Shown here piece after piece: positions 1 to 6,836 of a stretch of DNA of 64,000 nt. Under the pieces are notes generated by a model. It did not search any database. It had not been told where the DNA came from and saw only the letters and a list, made by a program, of their open reading frames with translations. Made by a program: the position numbers and the translations under genes. Numbering within the stretch: the first letter of the stretch is position 1; each line of letters begins with the position of its first letter. The stretch spans positions 62,001 to 126,000 of the forward strand of contig NZ_PQSQ01000010.1 in the NCBI RefSeq assembly GCF_002920575.1. Direction: 5' to 3'. This DNA is from Streptomyces sp. Ru73 (GTDB taxonomy: Bacteria; Actinomycetota; Actinomycetes; Streptomycetales; Streptomycetaceae).

Positions 1-1040
1 CCCCGGACGACAAGCCGGAGCAGAAGAAGCTCACCACGGCGTTCAAGAACTTCGCCGACGGCTGCAAGGCCCGCGCAGGCAAGGTGCTCGGCCACGTCTC
101 GACCATCGAGGCGGCCCGCGACATGGACATCTTCCGGGCCGCGCTGGGCGACCGGAAGCTCACCTACGTGGGCGCCTCGTACGGCACATTCCTCGGCGCG
201 ACGTACGCCGGGCTCTACCCCTCCCGCGTCGGCCGGCTCGTCCTGGACGGCGCGATGGACCCCTCGCTGAACTCCCGGCAGCTCAACGAGGACCAGACCG
301 CCGGCTTCAACACCGCCTTCACCTCCTTCGCCGCCGACTGCATCAAGAAGCGCGACTGCCCCCTGGGCACCAAGAGCACCGCGGACGCCGGCAAGCAGCT
401 GTCCGCCTTCTTCCGCCGCCTGGACGCGCGCCCCGTCGCCACCGGCGAGTCCCGCAAGCTCACCGAGTCCCTGGCGACCAGCGGTGTGATCGCCGCCATG
501 TACGACCAGACGGCCTGGCCCCTGCTGCGCGAGTACCTCGGCAAGGCGATGAAGGGCGACGGCAGCGGCCTGCTCGCCCTCTCCGACTCCTACTACGAGC
601 GCGAGCCGGACGGCAGCTACGCCAACCAGATGTTCGCCAACCCCGCGGTGAACTGCCTCGACCTGCCGCCCGCCTTCTCCTCGCCCGCCCAGGTCGAGGC
701 CGCGCTGCCCGCCTTCCGTAAGGCCTCCCCGGTCTTCGGCGACAACTTCGCGTGGGCCCCGCTGAACTGCGCGTACTGGCCGGTCAAGGCCACCGGTGAG
801 CCGCACCGGATCGAGGCCGAGGGGGCGGCCCCGATCCTCGTCGTCGGCACCACCCGCGACCCGGCGACCCCGTACCCCTGGGCCCGCGGCCTGGCCTCCC
901 AGCTCTCCTCGGGCCGCCTGCTGACGTACGAGGGCGACGGCCACACCGCGTACGGCCGCGGCAGCGACTGCGTCGACACCGCGGTGAACACCTACCTGCT
1001 GGAGGGCACCCCGCCCGCCGAGAACAAGCGCTGCTCCTGA
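1..1040 (+). CDS. S33-family secreted peptidase (alpha/beta hydrolase), 5' end outside window
   Basis: The reading frame is open from the first bases, so the N-terminus and any signal peptide lie upstream of the window. The visible part carries the nucleophile elbow VGASYGTFLG, an acid region TTRDPATPY and a C-terminal histidine in GDGHTAYG. This arrangement is typical of the tripeptidyl aminopeptidase/proline-iminopeptidase branch (peptidase S33 with a TAP-like C-terminal domain). Several cysteines (NCLDLP, LNCAYWP, DCVDT) suggest disulfides and an extracytoplasmic protein. Such enzymes release short peptides from extracellular proteins in Streptomyces. It ends about 70 bases before a tRNA gene. 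Family assignment is firm; substrate is not known. Confidence 0.88.
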   Translation, partial: PDDKPEQKKLTTAFKNFADGCKARAGKVLGHVSTIEAARDMDIFRAALGDRKLTYVGASYGTFLGATYAGLYPSRVGRLVLDGAMDPSLNSRQLNEDQTAGFNTAFTSFAADCIKKRDCPLGTKSTADAGKQLSAFFRRLDARPVATGESRKLTESLATSGVIAAMYDQTAWPLLREYLGKAMKGDGSGLLALSDSYYEREPDGSYANQMFANPAVNCLDLPPAFSSPAQVEAALPAFRKASPVFGDNFAWAPLNCAYWPVKATGEPHRIEAEGAAPILVVGTTRDPATPYPWARGLASQLSSGRLLTYEGDGHTAYGRGSDCVDTAVNTYLLEGTPPAENKRCS

Positions 1041-1110
1041 CCACGACCGCCCCCGCCGAATCCGATTACGAACCACCCCTCCGCCATGTGTAGACTGGGC
1101 CGCGCACCAC

Positions 1111-1184
1111 GCCGCCTTAGCTCAGTCGGCCAGAGCGACGCACTCGTAATGCGTAGGTCAAGGGTTCGATTCCCTTAGGCGGCT
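1111..1184 (+). tRNA. tRNA-Thr (anticodon CGT)
   Basis: A 74-nt cloverleaf can be drawn. The acceptor stem pairs GCCGCCT with AGGCGGC and the discriminator base is T at 1184. The D arm contains AGCTCAGTCGG. The anticodon stem ACGCA/TGCGT (1138-1142 and 1150-1154) holds loop CTCGTAA, giving anticodon CGT at 1145-1147, which reads ACG (Thr). The T arm contains GGTTCGATTCC. CCA is not encoded. A strong palindrome follows directly. Confidence 0.96.
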
Positions 1185-1188
1185 CGGT

Positions 1189-1226
1189 GAGAGGGCCAGG
1201 TCAGAAGCTTCTGACCTGGCCCTCTC
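1189..1226 (+). terminator. Terminator of the tRNA-Thr gene
   Basis: This is a perfect 19-bp inverted repeat with no unpaired loop bases: the arm starting GAGAGGGCCAGGTCAG at 1189-1207 is mirrored at 1208-1226. It begins 5 nt after the tRNA discriminator base. It fits a factor-independent (U-tract-poor) terminator of the kind common in streptomycetes. Confidence 0.8.
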
Positions 1227-1912
1227 GTGTGTCCGGGGGTGGGGGCCCGCGGTGCGGGGGGCTCGGCGGGAGGGCTGCGGGATGTCGTGAATGGGGGCTG
1301 TGCGGGCGGGCGCGCCGGTCGTAGGCTCGAAGGTGCAGGAATTCGCGTAACGGAGTTCGTGTACAGGCGCCGTTCGCGTACAGGCACCGCTTGCAAGGAC
1401 TTGGATCTCCGAGCCCCCGAGATCGACATCCGGGCCCACAGACGGCCGGAGATCCGCCGAGTCTGCGGCGACGTCGCGGTCTTCCGGCCCCGCCCTCCCG
1501 GACTTAGTCCCGTCGGGGTCATCCCGCGCCCCCGGCGGCCGGTGACGGGCGAAACAGCGCAGAAGACGGGGACGGGGAGCCACGCCTTCTCGCGCAAGGT
1601 CGCCGCCGGAGCCGACTCACGTACCCGGCGGCGACCCCTCGCCGGCCTTTCCGGCCCTCGTGGCCGCCGCCCTGGAATCCGCGGCGATTTTCTTTTTCGC
1701 CGGTCGGCCGTCCGGGTGGCTACGGGACTGGCGTTCGATTGAATGGTCAAACGAAACGCCCTTGCGGGGCAGCGTAAATCGCTGCGCGCGAGGGCGCGCG
1801 AGAAGAACGGGCGGATTGGGCCGGCGGAGTTATTCGTACGGCTGAGCGAGCGGCCAATGGGGTGCGGCTGTAATGATTTTTGTGTCCCACTTCTGCGCAA
1901 AAGGAGAGAACC
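1227..1912. other. Long non-coding stretch upstream of small secreted gene
   Basis: No convincing coding frame is seen in these 686 bases, and codon-position bias is absent. It contains a 17-bp tandem repeat at 1356-1372/1373-1389 (TTCGYGTACAGGCRCCG) and an A/T-richer segment around 1685-1900, which probably holds the promoter and leader of the gene at 1913. I could not define a promoter hexamer pair. Confidence 0.5.
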
Positions 1913-2140
1913 ATGCGCAAGTTCATTGGACGCTTCGCCGCCGTCACCGCGCTCACCGCAGCAGCCGTCGTCCCGCTCTCCGGGGTGGCCTCGGCGCAGT
2001 CGCAGGAGGCGGCCGCATCGCACGCGACCACGTCGGCGGCCGGACCCTGCTGGTTCCAGAGCTGCTGGGGCTGGGGTCACGACCACTACTACTACTCCGA
2101 CAACGACCTCATCGACGTCGGCGGGATCAACCTCCTCTGA
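1913..2140 (+). CDS. Small secreted aromatic-rich protein, unrecognised (75 aa)
   Basis: The ATG is set by the ribosome site AAGGAG at 1901-1906. The protein starts with a Sec signal peptide (MRKFIGRFAA, hydrophobic core, probable cleavage after VASA near residue 28). The mature part is only about 47 residues, Ala/Ser-rich then strikingly aromatic, with GPCWFQSCWGWG (two Cys, three Trp) followed by HDHYYYSDND. I do not recognise a family. It is not a chaplin, because the CGN...LNPxFGN..C pattern is missing. Its place at the edge of a chaplin/rodlin cluster and its secretion suggest a surface or spore-envelope role, but that is inference. A hairpin at 2182-2215 separates it from the convergent chaplin. 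Confidence 0.8.
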   Translation: MRKFIGRFAAVTALTAAAVVPLSGVASAQSQEAAASHATTSAAGPCWFQSCWGWGHDHYYYSDNDLIDVGGINLL

Positions 2141-2181
2141 GTGAGGAGCGCGCCGTAGCGTGGGTCGACACGGACCGGAAA

Positions 2182-2215
2182 GCGGCAGGGCCCCGCGCAT
2201 GCGAGGCCCTGCCGC
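2182..2215. terminator. Bidirectional terminator between convergent genes
   Basis: The arms GCGGCAGGGCC (2182-2192) and GGCCCTGCCGC (2205-2215) pair perfectly around a 12-nt loop. It lies between the 3' ends of the gene at 1913 (+) and the chaplin at 2236 (-), so it can serve both. Confidence 0.7.
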
Positions 2216-2235
2216 CGTGTCTGCCGCCTGCGACG

Positions 2236-2475
2236 TCAGTCGTTGACGCAGGTGTTGCCGAAGGCGGGGTTCAGCAGACCGATGACGTTGATGCTGTTGC
2301 CGCAGACGTTCACCGGCACGTGCACCGGGACCTGCACGGCGTTGCCGGACAGCACGCCCGGCGAACCGACGGCGGCACCGGAAGCGCCGCTGTCGGCCAT
2401 CGCGGCACCGGAAGCGGCACCCGTGGCGAGGCCGGCGGCGGCCAGGACCAGAGCGGCCTTGTGGGCATTCTTCAT
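2236..2475 (-). CDS. Short chaplin (79 aa)
   Basis: Chaplins are secreted, amyloid-forming hydrophobic proteins that lower surface tension so that aerial hyphae can emerge and that coat spores. Residues 1 to about 27 are a Sec signal (core ALVLAAAGLATGA, cut near AMA/DSG). The single chaplin domain runs from about 38 to 79, with SPGVLSGN, VPVHVPVNVCGN and IGLLNPAFGNTC. The two conserved cysteines are C58 and C76. There is no sortase motif, so it is of the short class (ChpD-H type). The ribosome site GGAGGG precedes the ATG. It is the only cluster gene on the minus strand, with a sigma-BldN-like promoter at 2530-2557. A letter cannot be assigned by sequence alone. Confidence 0.95.
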   Translation of the reverse strand: MKNAHKAALVLAAAGLATGAASGAAMADSGASGAAVGSPGVLSGNAVQVPVHVPVNVCGNSINVIGLLNPAFGNTCVND

Positions 2476-2529
2476 GGGGAATCCCTCCAGGGATGGTTAC
2501 CGCGGCTCCGGACGGGCGCCGCATCGTGC

Positions 2530-2557
2530 TGAACGCAGCACCGGCTCATCGGCTACG
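2530..2557 (-). promoter_or_regulatory. Putative sigma-BldN promoter of chaplin 2236-2475
   Basis: Read on the minus strand there is CGTAGC (2557-2552), a 16-nt spacer and CGTTCA (2535-2530). The sigma-BldN consensus, as I remember it, is CGTAAC-16-CGTTGA, so each hexamer matches 5 of 6. It would give a leader of roughly 48 nt. Further upstream, CGATCGGCT occurs twice (2578-2586 and 2610-2618, 32 nt apart), a possible regulator site. The whole intergenic region 2476-2832 holds no gene. Confidence 0.5.
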
Positions 2558-2728
2558 GGCAGCCGCCGATAAACCTTCGATCGGCTCAATGCGCTGAATG
2601 TGCGGGGGCCGATCGGCTGCGTTCTGAATTCTGGCCGGTCCGGAACGCGGGAGTGTGCATCGGTCGCCGAAGTGGCCTTCGGCGTGTTGCGGTCCGTACA
2701 CCTGACCAGTGATTCACCCGATGGGAAC

Positions 2729-2756
2729 CGCACCCGTCGGGCTGTTGATGCGTTGA
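2729..2756 (+). promoter_or_regulatory. Putative sigma-BldN promoter of chaplin 2833-3078
   Basis: CGCACC (2729-2734), a 16-nt spacer and CGTTGA (2751-2756) resemble the sigma-BldN consensus; the -10 is a full match. The start would fall near 2763, leaving a leader of about 70 nt before the ATG at 2833. Confidence 0.45.
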
Positions 2757-2832
2757 TCGGTTTGTTAGCCCAACTGGGCGACGGAAATCGAAGCCGACGT
2801 CACCGTCCGCTGTTCAGTGAAGAGGTACTCCT

Positions 2833-3078
2833 ATGTCGCGCGTTGCCAAGACCGCCCTGCTCACCGCCGTGGCCGGAGCCGCGGTGCTCGGCGCTTCCGG
2901 TATGGCCTCCGCCACCTCCGGTTCGGGTGCGTTCGGCGCCGCCGAGAACTCCCCGGGTGTCGGTTCCGGCAATCTCGTCCAGGCCCCCGTGCACGTGCCG
3001 GTGAACGCCTGCGGCAACACCGTCACGGTGATCGGCGCGCTCAACCCGGTCTTCGGCACCCCCTGCGTCAACCGCTGA
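2833..3078 (+). CDS. Short chaplin (81 aa)
   Basis: This is a second short chaplin. The signal peptide covers residues 1 to about 28 (cut near MASA/TSG), and one chaplin domain covers about 40-81 with SPGVGSGN, APVHVPVNACGN and IGALNPVFGTPC. The cysteines are C60 and C78. It ends in VNR, where the other short chaplins here end in ND, and has GTPC in place of GNTC. GAGG at 2822 sets the ATG start. It is transcribed away from the chaplin at 2236 and is closed by a 16-bp hairpin at 3140-3187, so it is probably monocistronic. Confidence 0.95.
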   Translation: MSRVAKTALLTAVAGAAVLGASGMASATSGSGAFGAAENSPGVGSGNLVQAPVHVPVNACGNTVTVIGALNPVFGTPCVNR

Positions 3079-3139
3079 CGCGCATTCCGGCCGGCGGCAA
3101 TCGAGCCGCCCCGCCGCACGGCTGCGGACCGACTTTCTC

Positions 3140-3187
3140 CGGCGCGGCGGCCTGATAGCCCTCAGTGGGCGTCAGGCCGCCGCGCCG
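3140..3187 (+). terminator. Terminator after chaplin 2833-3078
   Basis: A perfect 16-bp stem forms between CGGCGCGGCGGCCTGA (3140-3155) and its complement at 3172-3187, with a 16-nt loop. It isolates the chaplin from the rodlin promoter that starts at 3213. Confidence 0.75.
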
Positions 3188-3212
3188 TTCCGCGTTCATT
3201 CGGGTGACAGCA

Positions 3213-3240
3213 CGCAACCAAACCCACTCGATCCCGTTGT
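3213..3240 (+). promoter_or_regulatory. Putative sigma-BldN promoter of first rodlin
   Basis: CGCAAC (3213-3218), exactly 16 nt, then CGTTGT (3235-3240) gives 5 of 6 matches in each hexamer to the remembered sigma-BldN consensus. The region from the promoter to the start codon aligns with that of the second rodlin (6172-6245) at the same spacing, including CCAAACCC just after the -35 and an almost identical ribosome-site region. Confidence 0.55.
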
Positions 3241-3286
3241 CCAGTTCGCTCCGACTACGGGCATTCCGTATTGAGAAGGGTGAATC

Positions 3287-3697
3287 GTGTTCAAGAAGGT
3301 TCTTGCCACGGGTGCCGTGGCGGCGTCCATTGTGGGTATGTCTGCGGCGGCTGCCCCGCAGGCGCTGGCGCTCGGTGACGACGGCGGTGCCAAGTCCGCG
3401 AGCGGCAACGGCGCTTCGACGTCGTTCGGCAACCAGACGACGGCCGGCCACATGAGCACCCAGCTCGGCCTGGTCCAGGGCACGCTGAACAAGCCCTGCG
3501 TCGGCCTGCCGCTCAAGGCCAACATCGGCTCGCTGATCGGCCTCATCCCGATCACCGTCCAGGACATCAACGTGCTGGCCAACCCGCAGAACCAGCAGTG
3601 CTCCGAGAACTCGACGCAGAACAAGGGCGACGAGCCGCTGTCGCACATCATCGACAACATCCCGGTGCTGTCGGCGAACGGTAACGGCAACGGCTGA
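3287..3697 (+). CDS. Rodlin (136 aa), first copy
   Basis: Rodlins organise chaplin fibrils into the paired rodlets on aerial hyphae and spores of Streptomyces. The GTG start follows GAAGGG at 3275-3280. Residues 1 to about 29 are a Sec signal ([11 protein letters not shown]). The mature part carries the family signatures [40 protein letters not shown] and IPVLSANG. There are two cysteines, C71 and C105. A strong terminator with a T-tract follows. It is 136 aa long, the same as the second copy at 6246, and most positions are identical, so the two are an RdlA/RdlB-like pair. Confidence 0.95.
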   Translation: MFKKVLATGAVAASIVGMSAAAAPQALALGDDGGAKSASGNGASTSFGNQTTAGHMSTQLGLVQGTLNKPCVGLPLKANIGSLIGLIPITVQDINVLANPQNQQCSENSTQNKGDEPLSHIIDNIPVLSANGNGNG

Positions 3698-3712
3698 TCC
3701 GTACCGGCCGCG

Positions 3713-3759
3713 AAAGGCCCGGACCGCCAGTCCTCTCCTCCTGGGCGGTCCGGGCCTTT
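3713..3759 (+). terminator. Rho-independent-type terminator of first rodlin
   Basis: AAAGGCCCGGACCGCC (3713-3728) pairs perfectly with 3744-3759 around a 15-nt loop, and the 3' arm ends in TTTT. It is one of the few here with a recognisable U-tract. Confidence 0.85.
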
Positions 3760-4025
3760 TCGTGCGTCCAGCGCGCCCGAAGGGGCCGCCCGGACAAGGG
3801 AATTGCACACCGAAGAGGCGACCAGCAGAAATTCAGACAAGCATTACGTCGGGCCGAGGCGTTGGGTCATTAGAGGGGGTTCTGCGGAAAGTTCCGCGGG
3901 TGGGGTTTCGATTCGTCCCAGTGCTCGTTACCAGTCACGGCAGCGTAGTTACGGGCGATCTGAACAGCGCTCGTGCGGCACGAAGGTCGTAGCCGTTACG
4001 TACTCCGTTGCAGAAAGGGCTGAAA

Positions 4026-4259
4026 GTGAAGTACACGAAGGTCGCCGCGGTCGCCGCTGGAACGCTCATGGCTGCGGGCGCCGCCGCGCCGGCGTTCGCC
4101 GACTCGGGTGCCAGCGGAGCCGCCAACAACTCTCCGGGCGTGCTGTCCGGCAACGTCGCCCAGATTCCGGTTCACATCCCGGTGAACGTCTGCGGCAACA
4201 CCATCGACGTCATCGGCCTGCTGAACCCCGCCTTCGGCAACACCTGCGCCAACGACTGA
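4026..4259 (+). CDS. Short chaplin (77 aa), ChpH-like
   Basis: I chose the GTG at 4026 because AAAGGG (4013-4018) lies 7 nt upstream and it gives a normal signal peptide (MKYTKVAAVAAG... cut after PAFA, residue 25). A TTG 18 nt upstream would lengthen the N-terminus without a ribosome site. The chaplin domain covers about 35-77, with NSPGVLSGN, IPVHIPVNVCGN and LLNPAFGNTC; C56 and C74 are the conserved pair. It sits directly upstream of a long chaplin, a short-then-long arrangement like the chpH/chpC pair, but I cannot prove orthology. Confidence 0.93.
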   Translation: MKYTKVAAVAAGTLMAAGAAAPAFADSGASGAANNSPGVLSGNVAQIPVHIPVNVCGNTIDVIGLLNPAFGNTCAND

Positions 4260-4296
4260 CGTCCGCGACGCACGCAGGTGCGTGTTCTCCCCGGAC

Positions 4297-4329
4297 GGCC
4301 TCGGGACGCATGCCATGCGCCCCGGGGCC
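4297..4329 (+). terminator. Possible terminator between short and long chaplin
   Basis: An imperfect stem forms between GGCCTCGGGACGCAT (4297-4311) and ATGCGCCCCGGGGCC (4315-4329) around GCC. It would separate the two chaplins, which each carry an upstream CGTAGTTACGGGCG block (3944-3957 and 4334-4347). Confidence 0.45.
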
Positions 4330-4395
4330 GCCTCGTAGTTACGGGCGTACGGGCAGCAGGCCCTTACGCGACGGCAAGCGAAGACAGGAAGACCA

Positions 4396-5196
4396 ATGCG
4401 ACAGGTCCTGGCAAAGGGTCTCCTCGCCGCCGCGGCCACCACGGGTGTGCTCGGGGTGACCGGAGGCGCCGCGTTCGCGGACGCGGGGGCGAGCAGCGAG
4501 AGCAGCAACTCCCCGGGCGTGCTCTCCGGGAACACCGTCGAAGCACCGGTGGAACTGCCCGCGAACGCCTGCGGGAACGGCGTGGACGTCATCGGGGCGC
4601 TCAACCCGTCCTTCGGCAACGGCTGTGCCAGCGACGGGGGAGGCCACGACCGGCCCGCGCAGGGAGCGCACCAGGAGCGTTCGGCGCTGAGCGGCGGCGG
4701 TGACACCGGCAGCACGACGCGCAGCGGTGGCGACGACCGCACCGGCGGCGGCAACGGCGGCGGCGCGAGCGCGGCAGGGTCGGCGCAGAACTCGCCGGGC
4801 GTCGGGTCGGGCAACAACGCCCAGGCCCCCGTCGACGTCCCGGTCAACGCCTGCGGCAACACCGTGGACGTCGTCGGGCTGCTGAACCCCGTCTTCGGCA
4901 ACCACTGCGACTCCTCGCACGAGCAGGAGCAGCAGCACGCCGACGAGTCCGTGCCCCACCACGTGACGCCCGAGGCGCCGCGGCCGGCCGCACCGGAGCA
5001 GCCGCGGGCCGGCGCGGAGACCGGCACCCGGCCGGCGCACCAGGCCACCGCGCCGCACGCCGCCGAGCCGGAGTCCTTCGGAACGCAGCTGGCCCACACC
5101 GGTACCGAGCAGATCGGGGCGGTGGCCGGGGCCGGCGCCGCGCTGGTGCTCGGTGGCGCGATCCTGTACCGCCGCGCCCGGCACGCCCGGCGGTGA
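4396..5196 (+). CDS. Long chaplin with two domains and sortase anchor (266 aa)
   Basis: This is a cell-wall-anchored chaplin of the ChpA-C class. Residues 1 to about 29 are the signal peptide. Chaplin domain 1 covers about 34-78 (SNSPGVLSGN, C59, C77) and domain 2 about 131-171 (NSPGVGSGN, C153, C171). They are joined by a Gly/Ser/Asp/Thr-rich linker. A Pro/Ala/His/Glu-rich wall-spanning stretch (about 172-230) leads to LAHTG at 232-236, a membrane segment and a basic tail YRRARHARR. LAxTG is the signal used by class E sortases, so the protein should become linked to peptidoglycan and nucleate the short chaplins. The sortase is not in the window. A 15-bp hairpin begins 4 bases after the stop. 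Confidence 0.95.
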   Translation: MRQVLAKGLLAAAATTGVLGVTGGAAFADAGASSESSNSPGVLSGNTVEAPVELPANACGNGVDVIGALNPSFGNGCASDGGGHDRPAQGAHQERSALSGGGDTGSTTRSGGDDRTGGGNGGGASAAGSAQNSPGVGSGNNAQAPVDVPVNACGNTVDVVGLLNPVFGNHCDSSHEQEQQHADESVPHHVTPEAPRPAAPEQPRAGAETGTRPAHQATAPHAAEPESFGTQLAHTGTEQIGAVAGAGAALVLGGAILYRRARHARR

Positions 5197-5199
5197 CGT

Positions 5200-5235
5200 C
5201 CGCCGCCCGGTGCCGCGCCCGGCACCGGGCGGCGG
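5200..5235 (+). terminator. Terminator of long chaplin gene
   Basis: CCGCCGCCCGGTGCC (5200-5214) pairs perfectly with 5221-5235 around GCGCCC. No T-tract follows. The rest of 5236-5531 shows no gene; it must contain the promoter of the gene at 5532. Confidence 0.75.
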
Positions 5236-5531
5236 CCCACGGGGAATTCCGGATAGCGGCGGAGAGATATTCCGATTTACTGACGGGCGGGTGCTGTTCG
5301 TCCGTGCCGGACAAAGAGCCGGTGCCGCGGCGGTGTCCGCTGGAATTCCCGTCGACCGGCTGGTACGTGGAAATCGGATCGTGCGGGAAAAAGGGCCGGG
5401 CCCGCAGTTTCCGGGCCGCGGCCGGGTCGTTACGCATGGCGACAGCGGCGGAACGTACGGCACGCCAATCTGCCTGCGCGACGCGCAGGGCGTCCTCGTC
5501 GCCCTCGCCGCTGCGGAAAGGAACGCTGAAG

Positions 5532-5822
5532 ATGAAGCTCGCGAAGACCGCGGCGGTACTCGCCGGATCGGTGGTGGCGCTGGGGGCCGCGACCCCCGCC
5601 TTCGCCGCGACCGACCACCCCTCGACCTCTCCGAGCATGAGCCTGAACGCCGGGCTGAACGACGCGCTCGCCAACGCGGGAAAGGCCGAGGTCGACCCGG
5701 TGGTGGACAACGCGCACAAGGTCACGCACGCGGCGGCCGCCGGGGACGCCGAGGGCCTGCTGGACGGTGCCACCGGTCTCGCGGGACACCTTCCGCTGGC
5801 CGGGCTGCCGCTCGGGAAGTGA
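5532..5822 (+). CDS. Small secreted protein in chaplin/rodlin cluster, unrecognised (96 aa)
   Basis: The ATG lies downstream of a weak ribosome site (GGAAAGGAA near 5516). A clear Sec signal (MKLAKTAAVLAGSVVALGAATPAFA, residues 1-25) is followed by a mature part of about 70 residues without cysteine or aromatic residues. That part contains SLNAGLNDALANAGKAEVDPVVDNAHKVTHAAAAGDAEGLLDGATGL and ends HLPLAGLPLGK, so it is likely helical and amphipathic. It is not a chaplin or rodlin. It lies between the long chaplin and the second rodlin, on the same strand, as its own unit. I infer a surface-layer or spore-coat role from location only. Confidence 0.82.
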   Translation: MKLAKTAAVLAGSVVALGAATPAFAATDHPSTSPSMSLNAGLNDALANAGKAEVDPVVDNAHKVTHAAAAGDAEGLLDGATGLAGHLPLAGLPLGK

Positions 5823-6171
5823 CGCCGCCGCACCGCCGGGCGGCCGATCCGGCGCAAGGATCAGCCGCCGTGCAGCGGGACGGCGTACGGCCCGTCCGGG
5901 CCCGCGACCGCGAGGACGGTTCCTGGATGAAGGGGATCGGAATCGCCCCCGCTGATCGGCCGCTCGTTCAACATACCTTGCTCCGGTCCGTTATCCGGCG
6001 CATCGGAGAATTTACCGTCGAACGGCGGATGCGAGCCGCCGCCCGGCTTTCCGCGGATGGTGTCCGGTATTTCGCGGACGTACGGGTGAACGCCCGGCGT
6101 GAATTCCTCCGTACAGCTGTGCCGTAACGGTGAATTCGGGGGCCGGGCCAAGAACCATATGGGTGAAAGTG
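5823..6171. other. Intergenic region upstream of second rodlin
   Basis: I found no supportable gene in these 349 bases. The part after about 5930 is less G+C-rich than its surroundings, typical of a regulatory region, and leads into the rodlin promoter at 6172. An open frame on the minus strand (5861-6223) has no ribosome site and no recognisable content. Confidence 0.4.
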
Positions 6172-6199
6172 CAAAACCAAACCCGCTGAGATGAGTTGG
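6172..6199 (+). promoter_or_regulatory. Putative promoter of second rodlin, homologous to first
   Basis: CAAAAC (6172-6177), 16 nt, AGTTGG (6194-6199) aligns without gaps to the first rodlin promoter, with CCAAACCC conserved after the -35. It matches the sigma-BldN consensus less well than the first copy, so the two rodlin genes may differ in strength. Confidence 0.42.
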
Positions 6200-6245
6200 G
6201 CAGAGCGCTCCGGATGCGGGCATTCAGTAACAAGAAGGGTGAATC

Positions 6246-6656
6246 GTGATCAAGAAGTTCATGGCCTCGGCCGCAGTTGCGGCGTCCATCGTCGGTGTCT
6301 CGGCCGCAGCCGCCCCGCAGGCGATGGCTGTTGGTGACGACGGCGGTGCCACCGCGCTCAGCGGCAACGGTGCGTCGCAGTCGTACGGCAACTCCACCAC
6401 CCACGGCAACATGAGCCCGCAGATCGGTCTGATCCAGGGCTCGCTCAACAAGCCCTGCATCGGCCTGCCGGCCAAGGCGAACCTCGGCTCGCTGATCGGC
6501 CTCATCCCGATCACCGTCCAGGACATCAACGTCCTGTCCTCGCCGCAGAACCAGCAGTGCGTCGAGAACTCCACCCAGAACAAGGGTGACGAGGCGCTGT
6601 CGCACCTGCTCGACAACATCCCGGTCCTGTCGGCGAACGGCACCGGCAACCACTGA
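6246..6656 (+). CDS. Rodlin (136 aa), second copy
   Basis: The GTG start follows AAGAAGGG with the same leader as the first rodlin. The Sec signal is at 1 to about 29. The mature part keeps [40 protein letters not shown] and IPVLSANG, and cysteines C71 and C105 sit at the same positions as in the copy at 3287. Differences are mostly conservative in the region around 38-62. The two copies are about 2.5 kb apart, with two chaplins and one other secreted gene between them. A 10-bp hairpin follows. Confidence 0.95.
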   Translation: MIKKFMASAAVAASIVGVSAAAAPQAMAVGDDGGATALSGNGASQSYGNSTTHGNMSPQIGLIQGSLNKPCIGLPAKANLGSLIGLIPITVQDINVLSSPQNQQCVENSTQNKGDEALSHLLDNIPVLSANGTGNH

Positions 6657-6664
6657 GTGCCACG

Positions 6665-6709
6665 GGAAGCCCGGGCCGTCCACTCCTCGCGGGTGCGGTC
6701 CGGGCTTCC
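6665..6709 (+). terminator. Terminator of second rodlin
   Basis: GGAAGCCCGG (6665-6674) pairs with CCGGGCTTCC (6700-6709), with inner bases partly pairing. It is analogous in position to the terminator of the first rodlin. Confidence 0.65.
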
Positions 6710-6836
6710 TGCTGCCCGGGGCGGGTACCTCCGTTCCCGGGGCGTACCGGCGTCCCGGGGGCGCACGGGCGGCGTGCGGGCACGGCGACGGCCCCGGACG
6801 CCGCGGGTGGGCGGCGGCCGGGGCGGCGCTCGGCGG

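Noticed and set aside
1356..1389. Tandem 17-bp repeat as an attachment-site remnant next to the tRNA gene
   Set aside because: The repeat does not match the tRNA 3' end, no integrase is nearby, and the tRNA has an intact terminator right after it.
2236..5196. Assigning chaplin letters (chpC, chpE, chpF, chpH) and rdlA/rdlB
   Set aside because: Short chaplins and rodlins are too similar to assign letters by eye; only class (short, long, rodlin) is supported.
5861..6223. Minus-strand frame ending DGPYAVPLHGG in the gap before the second rodlin
   Set aside because: No ribosome site, no homology that I recognise, and it overlaps the rodlin promoter. The C-terminal stretch has plausible codon bias, so a very short protein is not fully excluded.
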